Source: Halobellus limi (lineage in GTDB: Archaea > Halobacteriota > Halobacteria > Halobacteriales > Haloferacaceae). From it: DNA of 64,000 nt. The notes under the pieces were generated by a model, which searched no databases, had not been told where the DNA came from, and saw only the letters and a program-made list of their open reading frames with translations. The stretch is from NCBI RefSeq assembly GCF_004799685.1, contig NZ_CP031312.1:186001-250000 (forward strand). Direction: 5' to 3'. Positions 17,262 through 28,084 of this stretch are shown here, in pieces (positions within the stretch are counted from its first letter, which is position 1; each line of letters starts with the position of its first letter). Made by a program: the position numbers and the translations under genes.

Positions 17262-18437
17262 TCACATCAGCGCCGTCGCCGTGACGTACGCCACGGCGAA
17301 CGCGAGGAGGAGCGAGCCGATCCACGCGCCCACGGTGAGGAGAATCTTCCGTGTGTCGACGACGTCGCTCCCGCCGACGGCCGCACCGCTTCCGACGATC
17401 CCGCTGACGATCACCTCGTTGAACGAGACGGGCACGCCGAGCAACACCGCCGTCTGTGCGATCAGGAACGACGGCACCAGGGTCGCGATCGAGCGACGCG
17501 GCCCGAGCGACGAGTAGTCCTGCGAGAGCGATTTGATCATCCGCGGTGCACCGGTCCAGGAGCCGACGAGGATCCCCAGCCCGCCGCCGAACAGCACGGC
17601 GAACGTCGAGACGGCGTCGATCTGGTCCGCCAACGGGAGCAACGGTCCCACGGCCAGTCCGACCTGGCTCCCACCGGCCGAAAACGCGACGAGCGACCCG
17701 AGCGCGAGCAGTACCCGCCGGAGTCCCCCCTCGCGGTCGCGAGCGACGTCCCAGTGGACCAGGGCCGCGACGAGGAGCCCGACGAAGAGCGTCGTCCCGC
17801 TCGCCGCGACGGCCGGTTCGAACGACACCCAGCGCGCCGCGGCGCCCGAGACGGAGCCGGGGCCGCCGTCGGCTCCGAGCTTCGGGAAGTCGAGGGTCGT
17901 GACTACCGCTCCGACGAGTCCGGCGAGTACGGGGACGCTGAAGCGCTCAGGGACGTCCGCGCGCGGGAGCACGCTGGCGATGAGATAAGCGATCCCCCCG
18001 CCCACGAACGGCGTCGCGACCCACACGAGGCCGATCTGTTGGTACTTCGCCCACGCGGGCGCGCCACCGAGCGCGAGACCCACGCCGACGACGGACCCGG
18101 TGACGGTGAACGCCGTCGCGATCGGATAGCCCGTGTAGATTCCGATCGCCATCAGGCCGGCGCCGATGAGCAGGACCAAAATCACTCCCGTCGCGGGGAG
18201 CGAGACGCCCTCGACGAGCCCCCGCCCGACGGCCTCCGAGACGTTCGCCCCCTGCAGGACGGCGCCGAGGAAGCCGAAGATTCCGACGATGAACGCGGCG
18301 CGCATCGTCGAGATGGCGTTGGCGCCGACTGCGGGTGCGAACGGGGTCGCCCCGCTCGAACCCGCGCCGACGACCCACGCCATGAACAGGCTCGCGAGGC
18401 TGGCGACGACGAACAACGCGATGACTGTGGTATCCAT
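17262..18437 (-). CDS. PiT-family permease lacking the phosphate signature; candidate sulfur-anion transporter
   Basis: A 391-residue membrane protein with the PiT fold of about 10-12 helices in two inverted repeats. PiT phosphate transporters carry GANDVANA-type motifs in both repeats. Here the first reads GANAIST (38-44) and the second GGSQVGLAVGPL (255-266), so the signature Asp is missing in both. The bacterial sulfate permease CysP is a PiT relative, and the gene sits between tauE and a rhodanese-persulfide hydrolase fusion. Sulfate or thiosulfate transport is therefore a better guess than phosphate. It lies about 200 bases after the fusion gene and could share its transcript. Confidence 0.8.
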   Translation of the reverse strand: MDTTVIALFVVASLASLFMAWVVGAGSSGATPFAPAVGANAISTMRAAFIVGIFGFLGAVLQGANVSEAVGRGLVEGVSLPATGVILVLLIGAGLMAIGIYTGYPIATAFTVTGSVVGVGLALGGAPAWAKYQQIGLVWVATPFVGGGIAYLIASVLPRADVPERFSVPVLAGLVGAVVTTLDFPKLGADGGPGSVSGAAARWVSFEPAVAASGTTLFVGLLVAALVHWDVARDREGGLRRVLLALGSLVAFSAGGSQVGLAVGPLLPLADQIDAVSTFAVLFGGGLGILVGSWTGAPRMIKSLSQDYSSLGPRRSIATLVPSFLIAQTAVLLGVPVSFNEVIVSGIVGSGAAVGGSDVVDTRKILLTVGAWIGSLLLAFAVAYVTATALM

Positions 18438-18639
18438 CTGAATGCGGGGAGGGGATCAGGGACGGACGACGTGGTTCGAGCCGGTCGCCGACGGGGTGCC
18501 TCCGGAGCTGTCGGCGACGCGGGGAGCCTCCGCCGATCGCACGGCGGGCGCATCCCGGTTCTCTCTGTCAGACGTGACCCTGTGTCGGTATCCGGCACCG
18601 GCGGTGTCGATACCGTTCACGAACCCACGTCCGACGGCC

Positions 18640-19833
18640 TCAGTCACCGGCGAGAGACTCCTGGCTGGCGGCGCAGTTGTTCGGGCCGAGTTCGAGGGTG
18701 AACGCCTCCTCGTCGTCGACGGCGTTCTGTCCGAGGTTCGTCGCGATGATCTCCTCGTAGTTCGCCGGTCGCGGCGGCATGTCCGAGAGGATCAACTCCA
18801 CGAACTCCTCTTCCTCCATCGTCAGTGCGTCCATGTCCGCTTTCAGCTCCCCGATCGGCGCCGTGTACGTCCCGTCTTCGGCGGGTTCCGCCGCGTCGCT
18901 GAAGTGTGCGCCGCCGACGAGCGTCTCCTCGGGCAGTGAGAGCACGCGCTCCTGGAGGGACTCGTAGAGCATCCGCGCGGCGTCGGGGGCGCCCTCGTCG
19001 CCCTCTTCGAGGTCCGGCCGGGCGACGCTCTCGACGAACAGGCCGTCGCCCGTCGCCAGCAGGCTCTCGTCCAGCAGGTACGACGTCATGCCCGTCGTGT
19101 GTCCGGGCGTGGCCACGGTCTCGACGGTCGCGTCGCCGACACTGAACGTGTCGCCGTCTTCGGCGGTCGTGAGTTCGTCGGCGTAGGTGACGCCGCGGTC
19201 GACGGCCGCGGCGGGGATGACGCCCTCGACGCCTTCGGCGTCGAGATTGCGCACGCCGGAGATGTGGTCGGCGTGGATGTGGGTGTCGAACGCGTAGGTG
19301 AGTTCGGCGTCTAACTCGGCAGCGTCGTCGAGGTAGCGGTCGGTGAACGCTCGCAGGGGGTCGACGACGGCGGCCTCGCCGCCGTCGACGAGCAGGTAGC
19401 CGAGACAGCCCGAGGAGGGCCGCTGGTACTGATAGAGCGTGCCGGTACCGTCGTAATCGGTGACCTCGTAGCGCTCGTAGATCTCGGCCCAGCCGTTCAT
19501 GCCGTTTTCGAGGTGGTCGACGTCGTAGCCGCGGGCTTTGAGGGCGCCGGCGACGAACTCGCTGGCGCCGCCCTTCGCACAGAGGACGGTGACCTCGCGG
19601 TCGGCGGGCACTTGCTCGAGGACGTCGTCGTCGATGTCGTCTTCGAGGAAGTGGAAGTACGGGAGGTTGATCGAGGTGACGTTGTCGCCGTCGATGTGCC
19701 ACTCCTCGTAATCGGACTGCATCCGGGTGTCGAGGAGGGTGACGTCCTCGCCGGCGTCGATCTGCTCCTTCAGCGCTTCGGGGGAGACGGAGTCGACCTC
19801 CGCCCCGGGCGTCGGCAGGTCTTCGGGATTCAT
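18640..19833 (-). CDS. Rhodanese-metallo-beta-lactamase fusion, persulfide dioxygenase-like
   Basis: A 397-residue two-domain protein. An N-terminal rhodanese domain (about 15-120) has the catalytic cysteine in LCAKGGAS. A metallo-beta-lactamase domain follows (about 130-340), with DTHIHADHISG, PGHTTGM and TGDGLFVESVARPDL, the signature of the ETHE1/persulfide dioxygenase group. ATG at 19833 (MNPEDLP) replaces a longer frame whose extra residues look non-coding. Such enzymes oxidise glutathione- or low-molecular-weight persulfides to sulfite and move sulfane sulfur. The domain order is the reverse of CstB. With tauE, a PiT-like permease and a Cys-bearing regulator it forms a cst-like sulfide detoxification set. 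Confidence 0.87.
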   Translation of the reverse strand: MNPEDLPTPGAEVDSVSPEALKEQIDAGEDVTLLDTRMQSDYEEWHIDGDNVTSINLPYFHFLEDDIDDDVLEQVPADREVTVLCAKGGASEFVAGALKARGYDVDHLENGMNGWAEIYERYEVTDYDGTGTLYQYQRPSSGCLGYLLVDGGEAAVVDPLRAFTDRYLDDAAELDAELTYAFDTHIHADHISGVRNLDAEGVEGVIPAAAVDRGVTYADELTTAEDGDTFSVGDATVETVATPGHTTGMTSYLLDESLLATGDGLFVESVARPDLEEGDEGAPDAARMLYESLQERVLSLPEETLVGGAHFSDAAEPAEDGTYTAPIGELKADMDALTMEEEEFVELILSDMPPRPANYEEIIATNLGQNAVDDEEAFTLELGPNNCAASQESLAGD

Positions 19834-20055
19834 CTTGTGCACTCCCTCGTACTGGGTGGGAACACAAAAAAGTTTGCAAAGTAATTCAACTAGCACACAA
19901 TACAACCTACCCCGGGAGGATTCGGTCCCCTCTCCCGGCGGTATACTGAGTGCACGTTAAACGGCCAAAAAACGAGAATTTAGCGCCAAACACCGATTTT
20001 GAGCGGGTCCGAAGCGTCACGAACGATCTGTATACCGAGGCTAATCCGCGATATT

Positions 20056-20068
20056 GTATTGTACTATC
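20056..20068. promoter_or_regulatory. Second copy of the 13-bp candidate operator
   Basis: GTATTGTACTATC matches exactly the reverse complement of 16915-16927. It lies about 220 bases before the rhodanese-metallohydrolase start and 50 bases after the end of the metal-permease gene. The distance is long for a direct promoter site, and the 19834-20117 gap has no other gene. Confidence 0.4.
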
Positions 20069-20117
20069 TGTGCAACTACTATCGAGAGGGATGCGTCCCT
20101 GGGTCTCAGCACGGACC

Positions 20118-21143
20118 TCACGACTCGCGTGAACCGACCGCTCCGGCGTCGTCCGTCTCGATCGTTTCGAGTTCCGGCGTCGCTCGCGTGCCCAGGCCGG
20201 TCTGGATCTTCCCGAGGACGACCGCGACGACGTAGACGGCGACGGCGACGAGGACGATGACGGGTCCGCCGGTCGCCCGCCCGTAGAAGGCGATGCCGAT
20301 CCCGAGGAGCACCGCGAGTTCGGCGAGGACCACGGACACGAATATCGATTCCGTGAAACTCCGCGAGAGCTGCGTCGCCCCGGCGACGGGAACGACGAGC
20401 ATCGCAGCGACGAGGATGACGCCCATGATCTGCATCGCGCCGACGACGACGAGGGCGGTGAGCATCACCAGGATCCGGTTGTACCAGTTCACCGAGATCC
20501 CCGAGACGGCGGCGGCCGTCTCGTCGAAGGTCACGTAGAGGAGCTGGTTTCGCGTGAGGGCGACCGTCGCGACGATGGCGACGAACAGCGCCAGAAGGAT
20601 GGCCGCGTTCGTCGGCGACACCGTCGACAGGTTCCCGAACAGGTACTGGTCGATCCCCACCGAGAGCCCGCCGGCGTTGATGCTGATGAGCGTCGACCCG
20701 AGCGCGAAGCCGGTCGAGAGGACGATCGCCATCGACACGTCGTTGTACGCGTCGGTCACCTCGGAGATGAGTTCGATCGCCAGCGCGGCGATCACGGCGA
20801 CGACGACGGCGGTCAGGTACGGCGAGACGCCGAGGTCGATAACCGCGTTGAGGAACAGTCCGACGGCGACGCCGGCGAAGGCGGTGTGCGCGAGCGCGTC
20901 GCCGATGAGCGCGAGTTGACGGTGCACGAGGAACGTCCCGATGAGCGGGGCGACGATCCCGATGCAGAGACCGACCAGTATCGCCCGATACATAAACCTG
21001 TAGTCGGGGCTGAGTAGTTCGAGGCCGGTCAGGTGGTACACCTGGATCATCACCCAGTACCAGCCTTCGAGCACCCAGTACAGCGGCGCGAGCAGGGTTT
21101 CGAGAACCCCCGTCTGCAACGGCACGACGAGCCCGTCGATCAT
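20118..21143 (-). CDS. ABC metal importer permease (ZnuB/MntB type)
   Basis: A 341-residue polytopic protein of the ABC-3 family that takes up Zn2+, Mn2+ or Fe2+. The motif GDALAHTAFAGVAVG near residue 80 is the family signature. Eight or nine hydrophobic helices are visible, and a charged tail follows the last helix. The start overlaps the stop of the ATPase gene by four bases (ATGA), so the three transporter genes form one operon in the order binding protein, ATPase, permease. Confidence 0.9.
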   Translation of the reverse strand: MIDGLVVPLQTGVLETLLAPLYWVLEGWYWVMIQVYHLTGLELLSPDYRFMYRAILVGLCIGIVAPLIGTFLVHRQLALIGDALAHTAFAGVAVGLFLNAVIDLGVSPYLTAVVVAVIAALAIELISEVTDAYNDVSMAIVLSTGFALGSTLISINAGGLSVGIDQYLFGNLSTVSPTNAAILLALFVAIVATVALTRNQLLYVTFDETAAAVSGISVNWYNRILVMLTALVVVGAMQIMGVILVAAMLVVPVAGATQLSRSFTESIFVSVVLAELAVLLGIGIAFYGRATGGPVIVLVAVAVYVVAVVLGKIQTGLGTRATPELETIETDDAGAVGSRES

Positions 21144-21973
21144 CGTTCCTCACCCGGCGGCGTCGCCGCGGTGCCGAACGCCCTGGCGAGGGCGTCCCCC
21201 GCGACGAACTCTCCGACCGCCCCGTCGAAGTAGACCTCCCGGTTGAGACAGATCACGCGCTCGGCGTGATCGGTGACGGCGCTCAGGTCGTGCTCGATGA
21301 GGAGGACGGTGATCCCGTCGTCGTTCAACGCTTCGAGCAGTTCGTAGAACGCCTCGACCGATTCGGCGTCGACTCCGACGGTCGGCTCGTCGAGAACGAG
21401 CAGGTCGGCCTCGCCCGCCAGCGCCCGCGCGATGAACGCGCGCTGTCGCTGGCCGCCGGAGAGCTGCGTGATGCGCCTGTCGGCGAACGCGCTCATCCCG
21501 ACCGTTTCGAGCGCGTCGTCGACGACGGCCCAGTCGTCGTCGGAGAGCCGACGGAACCCGACGTGCGGGAACCGCCCCATCTTCACCACCTCGCGGACGG
21601 TGATCGGCATCTCCTTCGACGCGCTCGCGTGCTGGGCGACGTATCCGATCCGAGAGCCGTCGTCGAAACCGTGTGCGGGCTCGCCGAACAGCCGGACTTC
21701 GCCCCTGTCCGGTCGGAGCAGTCCGAGGAGCAGCTTCATCAACGTCGACTTCCCCGAGCCGTTCGGGCCGACGACGGCGACGTACTCCCCCGGATCGATC
21801 CGGAGCGAGACGTCTTCGAGGACCGGCGTGGCCGCGTATCCGAACTCGACGTCGCGGAACTCCGCGACCGGCTCTCCCGGCTCGGCTTCCACGGATTCGG
21901 ACGTGGGCTCCGCCTTTGCAGGACCGGATTCGGCACCCGACCGACGCGGCGACCCGTTCTCCGTGGCGGTCAT
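21140..21973 (-). CDS. ABC metal importer ATPase (ZnuC/MntA type)
   Basis: A 277-residue ABC ATPase. Walker A GPNGSGKST is near residue 70, the signature LSGGQRQR near 170 and Walker B LLVLDEPTVGVD near 190. The first 40 residues form a polar Glu/Ser/Pro-rich extension that is not part of the fold and is common in haloarchaea. It overlaps the genes on both sides by four bases. It energises the metal permease encoded next to it. Confidence 0.9.
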   Translation of the reverse strand: MTATENGSPRRSGAESGPAKAEPTSESVEAEPGEPVAEFRDVEFGYAATPVLEDVSLRIDPGEYVAVVGPNGSGKSTLMKLLLGLLRPDRGEVRLFGEPAHGFDDGSRIGYVAQHASASKEMPITVREVVKMGRFPHVGFRRLSDDDWAVVDDALETVGMSAFADRRITQLSGGQRQRAFIARALAGEADLLVLDEPTVGVDAESVEAFYELLEALNDDGITVLLIEHDLSAVTDHAERVICLNREVYFDGAVGEFVAGDALARAFGTAATPPGEER

Positions 21974-23058
21974 TCGAAGTTCCTCCACTCCGCCGCCCAG
22001 CCCTCGGGGCCCGCGTCCTCGGGGCGCTCGTTCCCGAGTACGACCTCGAACGTGGGCATGTTGATGTTGTAGGCGATCTCCTCGTAGCCCCAGTCCTCCT
22101 CGACCCACTCCTCGCGGACGCCCGCGTAGGGCGTGACAGGGAAGTACGCCTTCACGGCGGTCTCTCTGACCAACTGCTGCGCCGGTCGACGGGTCTCGAA
22201 GACCGCCGCGCCGACGTACTCGATCCCGTACTCGTCGATCGTCTCCTTCGCCTCGGTGATGTCGGACGGCTTGATGTCGTCGCTGGCGGCCAGGTTCGTG
22301 ACGAGCGGCCGCATCTCGACGTCGTAGGCGACGCCGACGTACTGAAACGCGTTGTGGGCGGCCAACTGGACGACGTCGCGCTCGGCGGACTCGAAGATGT
22401 CGCGGTAGTCGGCGTCGATCCGGTCTAGGACCTCCCGCTTGTACGACGCCGCGTTGTCCCGGAGCGTCTCCTCGTGGTCGGGTGCGAGGGCGACGAGCCC
22501 GTCCGCGATGTTGTCGACGGACTGCTTGGCCCGCTGGGGATCGAGCCAGAAGTGGGGATCCTTCCCGCGGTTCTCGCCGATTCCCTCCTCCTCGGGATCG
22601 AGGCTCGCGGCCAGGTCGACCAGTTCGATGCCCTCGCGCGCGTTGATCAGTTCGGTGTCGACGCCGTCGGCTTCGAGCGTCGCGATCGCCCGGTCCGCCC
22701 ACGGCTGGAAGTCCGCCCCGACGTGCACGAAGGCGTCCGCGTCGACGATCTCCTGGGTGATCCTGGCGTTCGGTTCCCAGCCGTGGCCGTGGAGGCCGGT
22801 CGGCACGAGGTTGCGCACCTCGATCGGGGTGTCCGCGGCGACGATCCGGGCGAAGTCGTAGAAACTGAAGAACGACGCGACGACGACCGGGTGATCCGAC
22901 CCGCTCTCTTCCCCTGCCGCCGTCGCGGTCCCGCCCGAACCGCCGGTCGCGCTTCCCGCACACCCGGCGACTGCGGTGGCGACGGCGCTCGCTCCCGCGA
23001 GTATCGCCCGTCGCCGAGAGAGGTTTCGACGAGTCCCTGCCTGCACCGTTTCGTTCAT
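21970..23058 (-). CDS. ABC metal importer binding lipoprotein (ZnuA/MntC type)
   Basis: A 362-residue cluster A-I substrate-binding protein. The N-terminus has a Tat-like SRRRAILAG and a lipobox-type AVAGCAGS, so it is probably exported folded and lipid-anchored. Metal-ligand histidines are expected in HGHGWEPN (about 90), DPHFWLD and LAAHNAFQYV, followed by a conserved acidic residue near the C-terminus. ZnuA-type His-rich loops are not obvious, which makes Mn2+ at least as likely as Zn2+. In Halobacterium a comparable importer is repressed by the Mn-sensor SirR. Confidence 0.87.
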   Translation of the reverse strand: MNETVQAGTRRNLSRRRAILAGASAVATAVAGCAGSATGGSGGTATAAGEESGSDHPVVVASFFSFYDFARIVAADTPIEVRNLVPTGLHGHGWEPNARITQEIVDADAFVHVGADFQPWADRAIATLEADGVDTELINAREGIELVDLAASLDPEEEGIGENRGKDPHFWLDPQRAKQSVDNIADGLVALAPDHEETLRDNAASYKREVLDRIDADYRDIFESAERDVVQLAAHNAFQYVGVAYDVEMRPLVTNLAASDDIKPSDITEAKETIDEYGIEYVGAAVFETRRPAQQLVRETAVKAYFPVTPYAGVREEWVEEDWGYEEIAYNINMPTFEVVLGNERPEDAGPEGWAAEWRNFE

Positions 23059-23082
23059 ACTCTCCCGTAGATGGGAGCGGCT

Positions 23083-23128
23083 AATACATTATTCTTTCTT
23101 CTCTAAATCAAAGTTTAGACTAGTCTAA
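23083..23128 (-). promoter_or_regulatory. Promoter and 14-bp palindromic operator of the metal importer
   Basis: The palindrome TTAGACTAGTCTAA (23115-23128) is perfect. It lies just upstream of a TATA-like AATGTATTAG (minus strand, 23083-23092), which is about 25-33 bases before the start. This is where a DtxR/SirR repressor would block TFB. It differs from the iron boxes at 31865 and 35335 only by A/T for G/C at one symmetric pair. A short hairpin (CTCCC-GTAGAT-GGGAG, 23062-23077) lies at the 5' end of the message. Confidence 0.72.
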
Positions 23129-23191
23129 CTTATTTCGAGAGGCCGATCGATCATCGATCGTATCGCGGTTTTACGCTCGAAAACGTCGTCG

Positions 23192-23310
23192 AGACTGCTT
23201 ACATCCCGTTGCTCCAGACCGCTTACACTTCGTTACTCCGACCCGCTTACACTTCGTTGCTCCAGACCGCTTACACTCTGTTACCCGACCCGCTCACACC
23301 TTGCTCGCGG
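23192..23310 (-). repeat. Tandem 23-25-bp copies of the D-aminopeptidase gene 3' end
   Basis: Downstream of the stop at 23294 there are four further units (about 23267-23284, 23240-23263, 23217-23239 and 23192-23216). Read on the minus strand they give codons like SNEV-stop, GNRV-stop and SNGM-stop, compared with ASKV-stop at the gene itself. All keep a stop codon, TAA in the copies and TGA in the gene. Confidence 0.75.
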
Positions 23311-24103
23311 CGCGCAGGAACGAGTACACTTCCAGCGGATCGTCGCTCTCGTATCGGATCGTTCGACTCGTCTCGCGTTCGATCCCCGGCCACAGCGCCG
23401 CCTTCTCCGCGGTGTCCGCTTGGTGGTACCGGACCGTCGCCGCGATCGCGCCGTCGGTGTCCAGTTCCAGCGGGTACTCACCGATCGGTTCCGAGACCGC
23501 GCTCGCCGCGGCCGCCGCGATCTCCTCTCTCACCCGTTCGGGGTGATAACAGGTCGCCGCTCGCATGCTCCGGGCCTCCTTGGTGACGACGTACTCCGTC
23601 TCCGGCAGGACGGAAGCGAGTTCCTCACGGAGGCGGTCGTCGCCCGTCACCAGCGCGGTCGGCGTCCCGAAGGCCGCCATCCCCATCGCGTTGAGTTCGA
23701 CCTCGCCGACGGGGTCGCCGTCGAGCGTGACGTCGGCCATCGAAGAGGAGGAGAACGTGTGTTCGAGCACGCCACCGAACCCCGGGCGGGTGTGCGCGCC
23801 GATCTGGAAGCCGACGTCGGTGTCCTCGTCGACGCCGGAGATCATCCCGTACGGGCGCGGTCCCCCGCGGACCAGTTTCGCGTCGGGGTGCAGTTCCTCG
23901 ATGACGATGTTCCGCTTGCCGCCGTGGGAGTCGTTGACGATCACGTCGGCGTCGCGTTCGCTCAGCACGCCCTCGATCGCGGCGTTGACGTCCTCGGTCA
24001 TCGCGCGGCGGACGCGCTCTGTCTCCTCGTCCTCCTGAGCCCAGTCGACGAATCCCGAGACGCCCTCGATGTCGGCACAGATGAATACGGTCGGCGCTGT
24101 CAT
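23294..24103 (-). CDS. M55-family D-aminopeptidase (DppA-like)
   Basis: A 269-residue metallopeptidase. The N-terminal ICADIEGVSGF has the Asp-Glu zinc ligands of the M55 family, and NDSHGG, GAHTRPG and EVELNAMGM follow as the other conserved blocks. DppA releases D-alanine from D-Ala-D-Ala peptides; the archaeal role is unclear because there is no murein. ATG at 24103 fits a TATA-like ATTTATCGG on the minus strand about 25-33 bases upstream. The annotated frame could extend to 24175, but the added residues have no family match. Its 3' end is followed by tandem copies. Confidence 0.88.
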   Translation of the reverse strand: MTAPTVFICADIEGVSGFVDWAQEDEETERVRRAMTEDVNAAIEGVLSERDADVIVNDSHGGKRNIVIEELHPDAKLVRGGPRPYGMISGVDEDTDVGFQIGAHTRPGFGGVLEHTFSSSSMADVTLDGDPVGEVELNAMGMAAFGTPTALVTGDDRLREELASVLPETEYVVTKEARSMRAATCYHPERVREEIAAAAASAVSEPIGEYPLELDTDGAIAATVRYHQADTAEKAALWPGIERETSRTIRYESDDPLEVYSFLRAASKV

Positions 24104-24176
24104 CGTTCGGCGGTCTCTCCCGACACCCGATAAATCTACTTCCCGGCAGTCCGGCCGTGGCACGCTCTCGCTCACC

Positions 24177-24260
24177 TATAGTAGCGTTTGCAAGTCTTCA
24201 CTCACTCGATCGCACGCTGTCGTGCGATCGGCTGAGCAATCGGTTGCAAACGTTACTATA
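24177..24260. mobile_element. 84-bp MITE-like inverted repeat, intact copy
   Basis: Terminal arms TATAGTAGCGTTTGCAA (24177-24193) and TTGCAAACGTTACTATA (24244-24260) are complementary with one mismatch. Inside is a perfect hairpin CGATCGCACG-CTGT-CGTGCGATCG (24207-24230). The ends begin and finish with TA, so a TA target duplication is possible. Related copies lie at 42370-42502 and 52993-53005. The rest of the 24104-24411 gap holds promoter-like AT-rich sequence before katG. Confidence 0.65.
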
Positions 24261-24393
24261 AAGACGCCGCCGACGCCGCGTGGTAACCACCCCGCCCGGG
24301 TCGGCGATCACTGAAAAAAGTTCACGGATCCGATAAACTGCTTGTGGTGCAGCGAAGATTTCCTTATCGAATAGGACAGCATTAATATGCTAA

Positions 24394-26559
<2,166 letters not shown>

Positions 26560-26869
26560 TCTGAGTCGGGCGGTTCCGAACCGCCGACTCGTCGCGGACG
26601 GCCGCCGGCGACACGCGGGCACGGTCTCCGCCCCGGGGGCCGACACGCGCGGCCGCGGGCTATTCTTACTCGGTGTTGGCTCCGGGCTGTCTTCGGCGCT
26701 AGCCGTCCCCGTGATCAACCGCGTAACGGGCGTCGACGTCGTCTCGAACGCCCTCGTCAGACGGGCTGGGCGAACCAGTCCGCGGTGGGACTGATAAGCC
26801 TCCAGTAACGGCTTTCCTCCCGGATATTGTACAGATAACTAACAATTTGAACCTGGTACCCTTATTGGT
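26560..26869. other. Gap between katG and the TM_helix-repeat gene
   Basis: I see no complete gene here. One plus-strand frame ending at 26787-26795 contains a hydrophobic run (LFLLGVGSGLSSALAVPVI) followed by basic residues, but there is no start codon, so it may be a gene remnant. The last 60 bases before 26870 are AT-rich and promoter-like. Confidence 0.3.
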
Positions 26870-27886
26870 ATGTTCGAATACCATCCAACCTCGGTGTTAC
26901 AGATCAGCGGTGCGATCGACCAGGCGCTGGCGGACGCGATCGGCTACCTCCCGACGGTCGTCGCGGCGCTCGCCGTGCTGCTCGTCGGGTACGTCATCGG
27001 TCGCCTCCTCGGGGGAATCGTCACACGGATCGTGCGCCGGATCGGCATCGGTCGATACACGGAAGGAACCGCGATGGAGGAACTCGGCGAGGGGGACAGT
27101 CTGGCCCGCGTGCTGGGGAAGATCGTCGCCTACTACGTCTACTTCGTCGCGATCCTCGCGGCCGCGGACGTCTTAAACATCCCGCAACTCACGCAGTTGC
27201 TCTCCGAACTCGGGGCGTTCCTCCCCGTCGTCCTCGGGGCGATCGTCGTGCTTGTCATCGGGTTCATCGTCGGGCGGATCATCGGCGACATCGTCGCGGG
27301 GGTCGTCGGCGGATTCGGTATCGGACCGTACCTGGCGGGGACGCCCCTGGAGAAGTTCGGTGACACCGAAGGCGAGTTCGGCCGGATCGTCGGACTCCTC
27401 GTCACGTACTACGTGTACCTCTTGACGCTGGTGGCTGTCGCGGACATTCTCGCTATCGACGCGCTCTCGTCGCTTCTGGACACCTTCGCCGGGTACCTCC
27501 CGGCGCTCGTGGGCGGACTGCTGGTGCTCCTGGTCGGCATCTGGATCGCCGAGCGCGCTGCCGACATCGTCGACGAGACCGGCGAGGGACGGCTGGTTCA
27601 CGCCACGAGCCTCGTCGTCAAGGTCCTCATCTACTACATCACGATCACGATAGCCGTCGCGACGATCGGGTTCGAGATCGCCGTCCTCACCAACCTGTTC
27701 ACCGCCTTCGTCGTCGCCTTCTTCGGCGCACTCGCCATCGCATTGGCGATCGGCATCGGCCTCGCCGTCGGCCTCGGCGGACAGGACTACGTCGCCGAGA
27801 ACATCGACGGATGGGTCGAATCCTCGCGTGCTGCTATCGAACCGACCGATTCGACCTCGGAGGAGGAACCGTCCGGGAGCGAATAA
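26870..27886 (+). CDS. TM_helix-repeat membrane protein, small-conductance mechanosensitive channel-like
   Basis: A 338-residue protein with three copies of a hydrophobic repeat: YLPTVVAALAVLLVGYVIG (about 24-42), FLPVVLGAIVVLVIGFIVG (about 118-137) and YLPALVGGLLVLLVGIWIA (about 208-228). Each is followed by an amphipathic segment. The C-terminal helices end with a glycine-rich IGIGLAVGLGGQDYV, as in MscS-related channels. These features fit the conserved TM_helix/CmpX-type proteins implicated in mechanosensitive or small-solute leak channels. The MscS beta domain is absent. A role in osmotic safety is an inference. Confidence 0.78.
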   Translation: MFEYHPTSVLQISGAIDQALADAIGYLPTVVAALAVLLVGYVIGRLLGGIVTRIVRRIGIGRYTEGTAMEELGEGDSLARVLGKIVAYYVYFVAILAAADVLNIPQLTQLLSELGAFLPVVLGAIVVLVIGFIVGRIIGDIVAGVVGGFGIGPYLAGTPLEKFGDTEGEFGRIVGLLVTYYVYLLTLVAVADILAIDALSSLLDTFAGYLPALVGGLLVLLVGIWIAERAADIVDETGEGRLVHATSLVVKVLIYYITITIAVATIGFEIAVLTNLFTAFVVAFFGALAIALAIGIGLAVGLGGQDYVAENIDGWVESSRAAIEPTDSTSEEEPSGSE

Positions 27887-28084
27887 CCCCCCGTTCGACG
27901 GATATTCCCTCCCGTTCACCCGTCGACAGGAGTTTCCGATCACTGTTCGATGTCGGTGTCCGATCAGTGCAGGAACCACGAATCAGCAGAGACTGCTCTC
28001 TATCCGACTCTCTACCTGTGGGCCGGTCCTCGAACGTTGATATACCGGTATCGGATTTACTCTCGGACGCCTCACTGATCCCGG

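Noticed and set aside
23401-23425. GTGTCCGCTTGGTGG as another origin box
   Set aside because: The match breaks after GTCCGCT, the flanks do not fit, and it lies inside the D-aminopeptidase gene.
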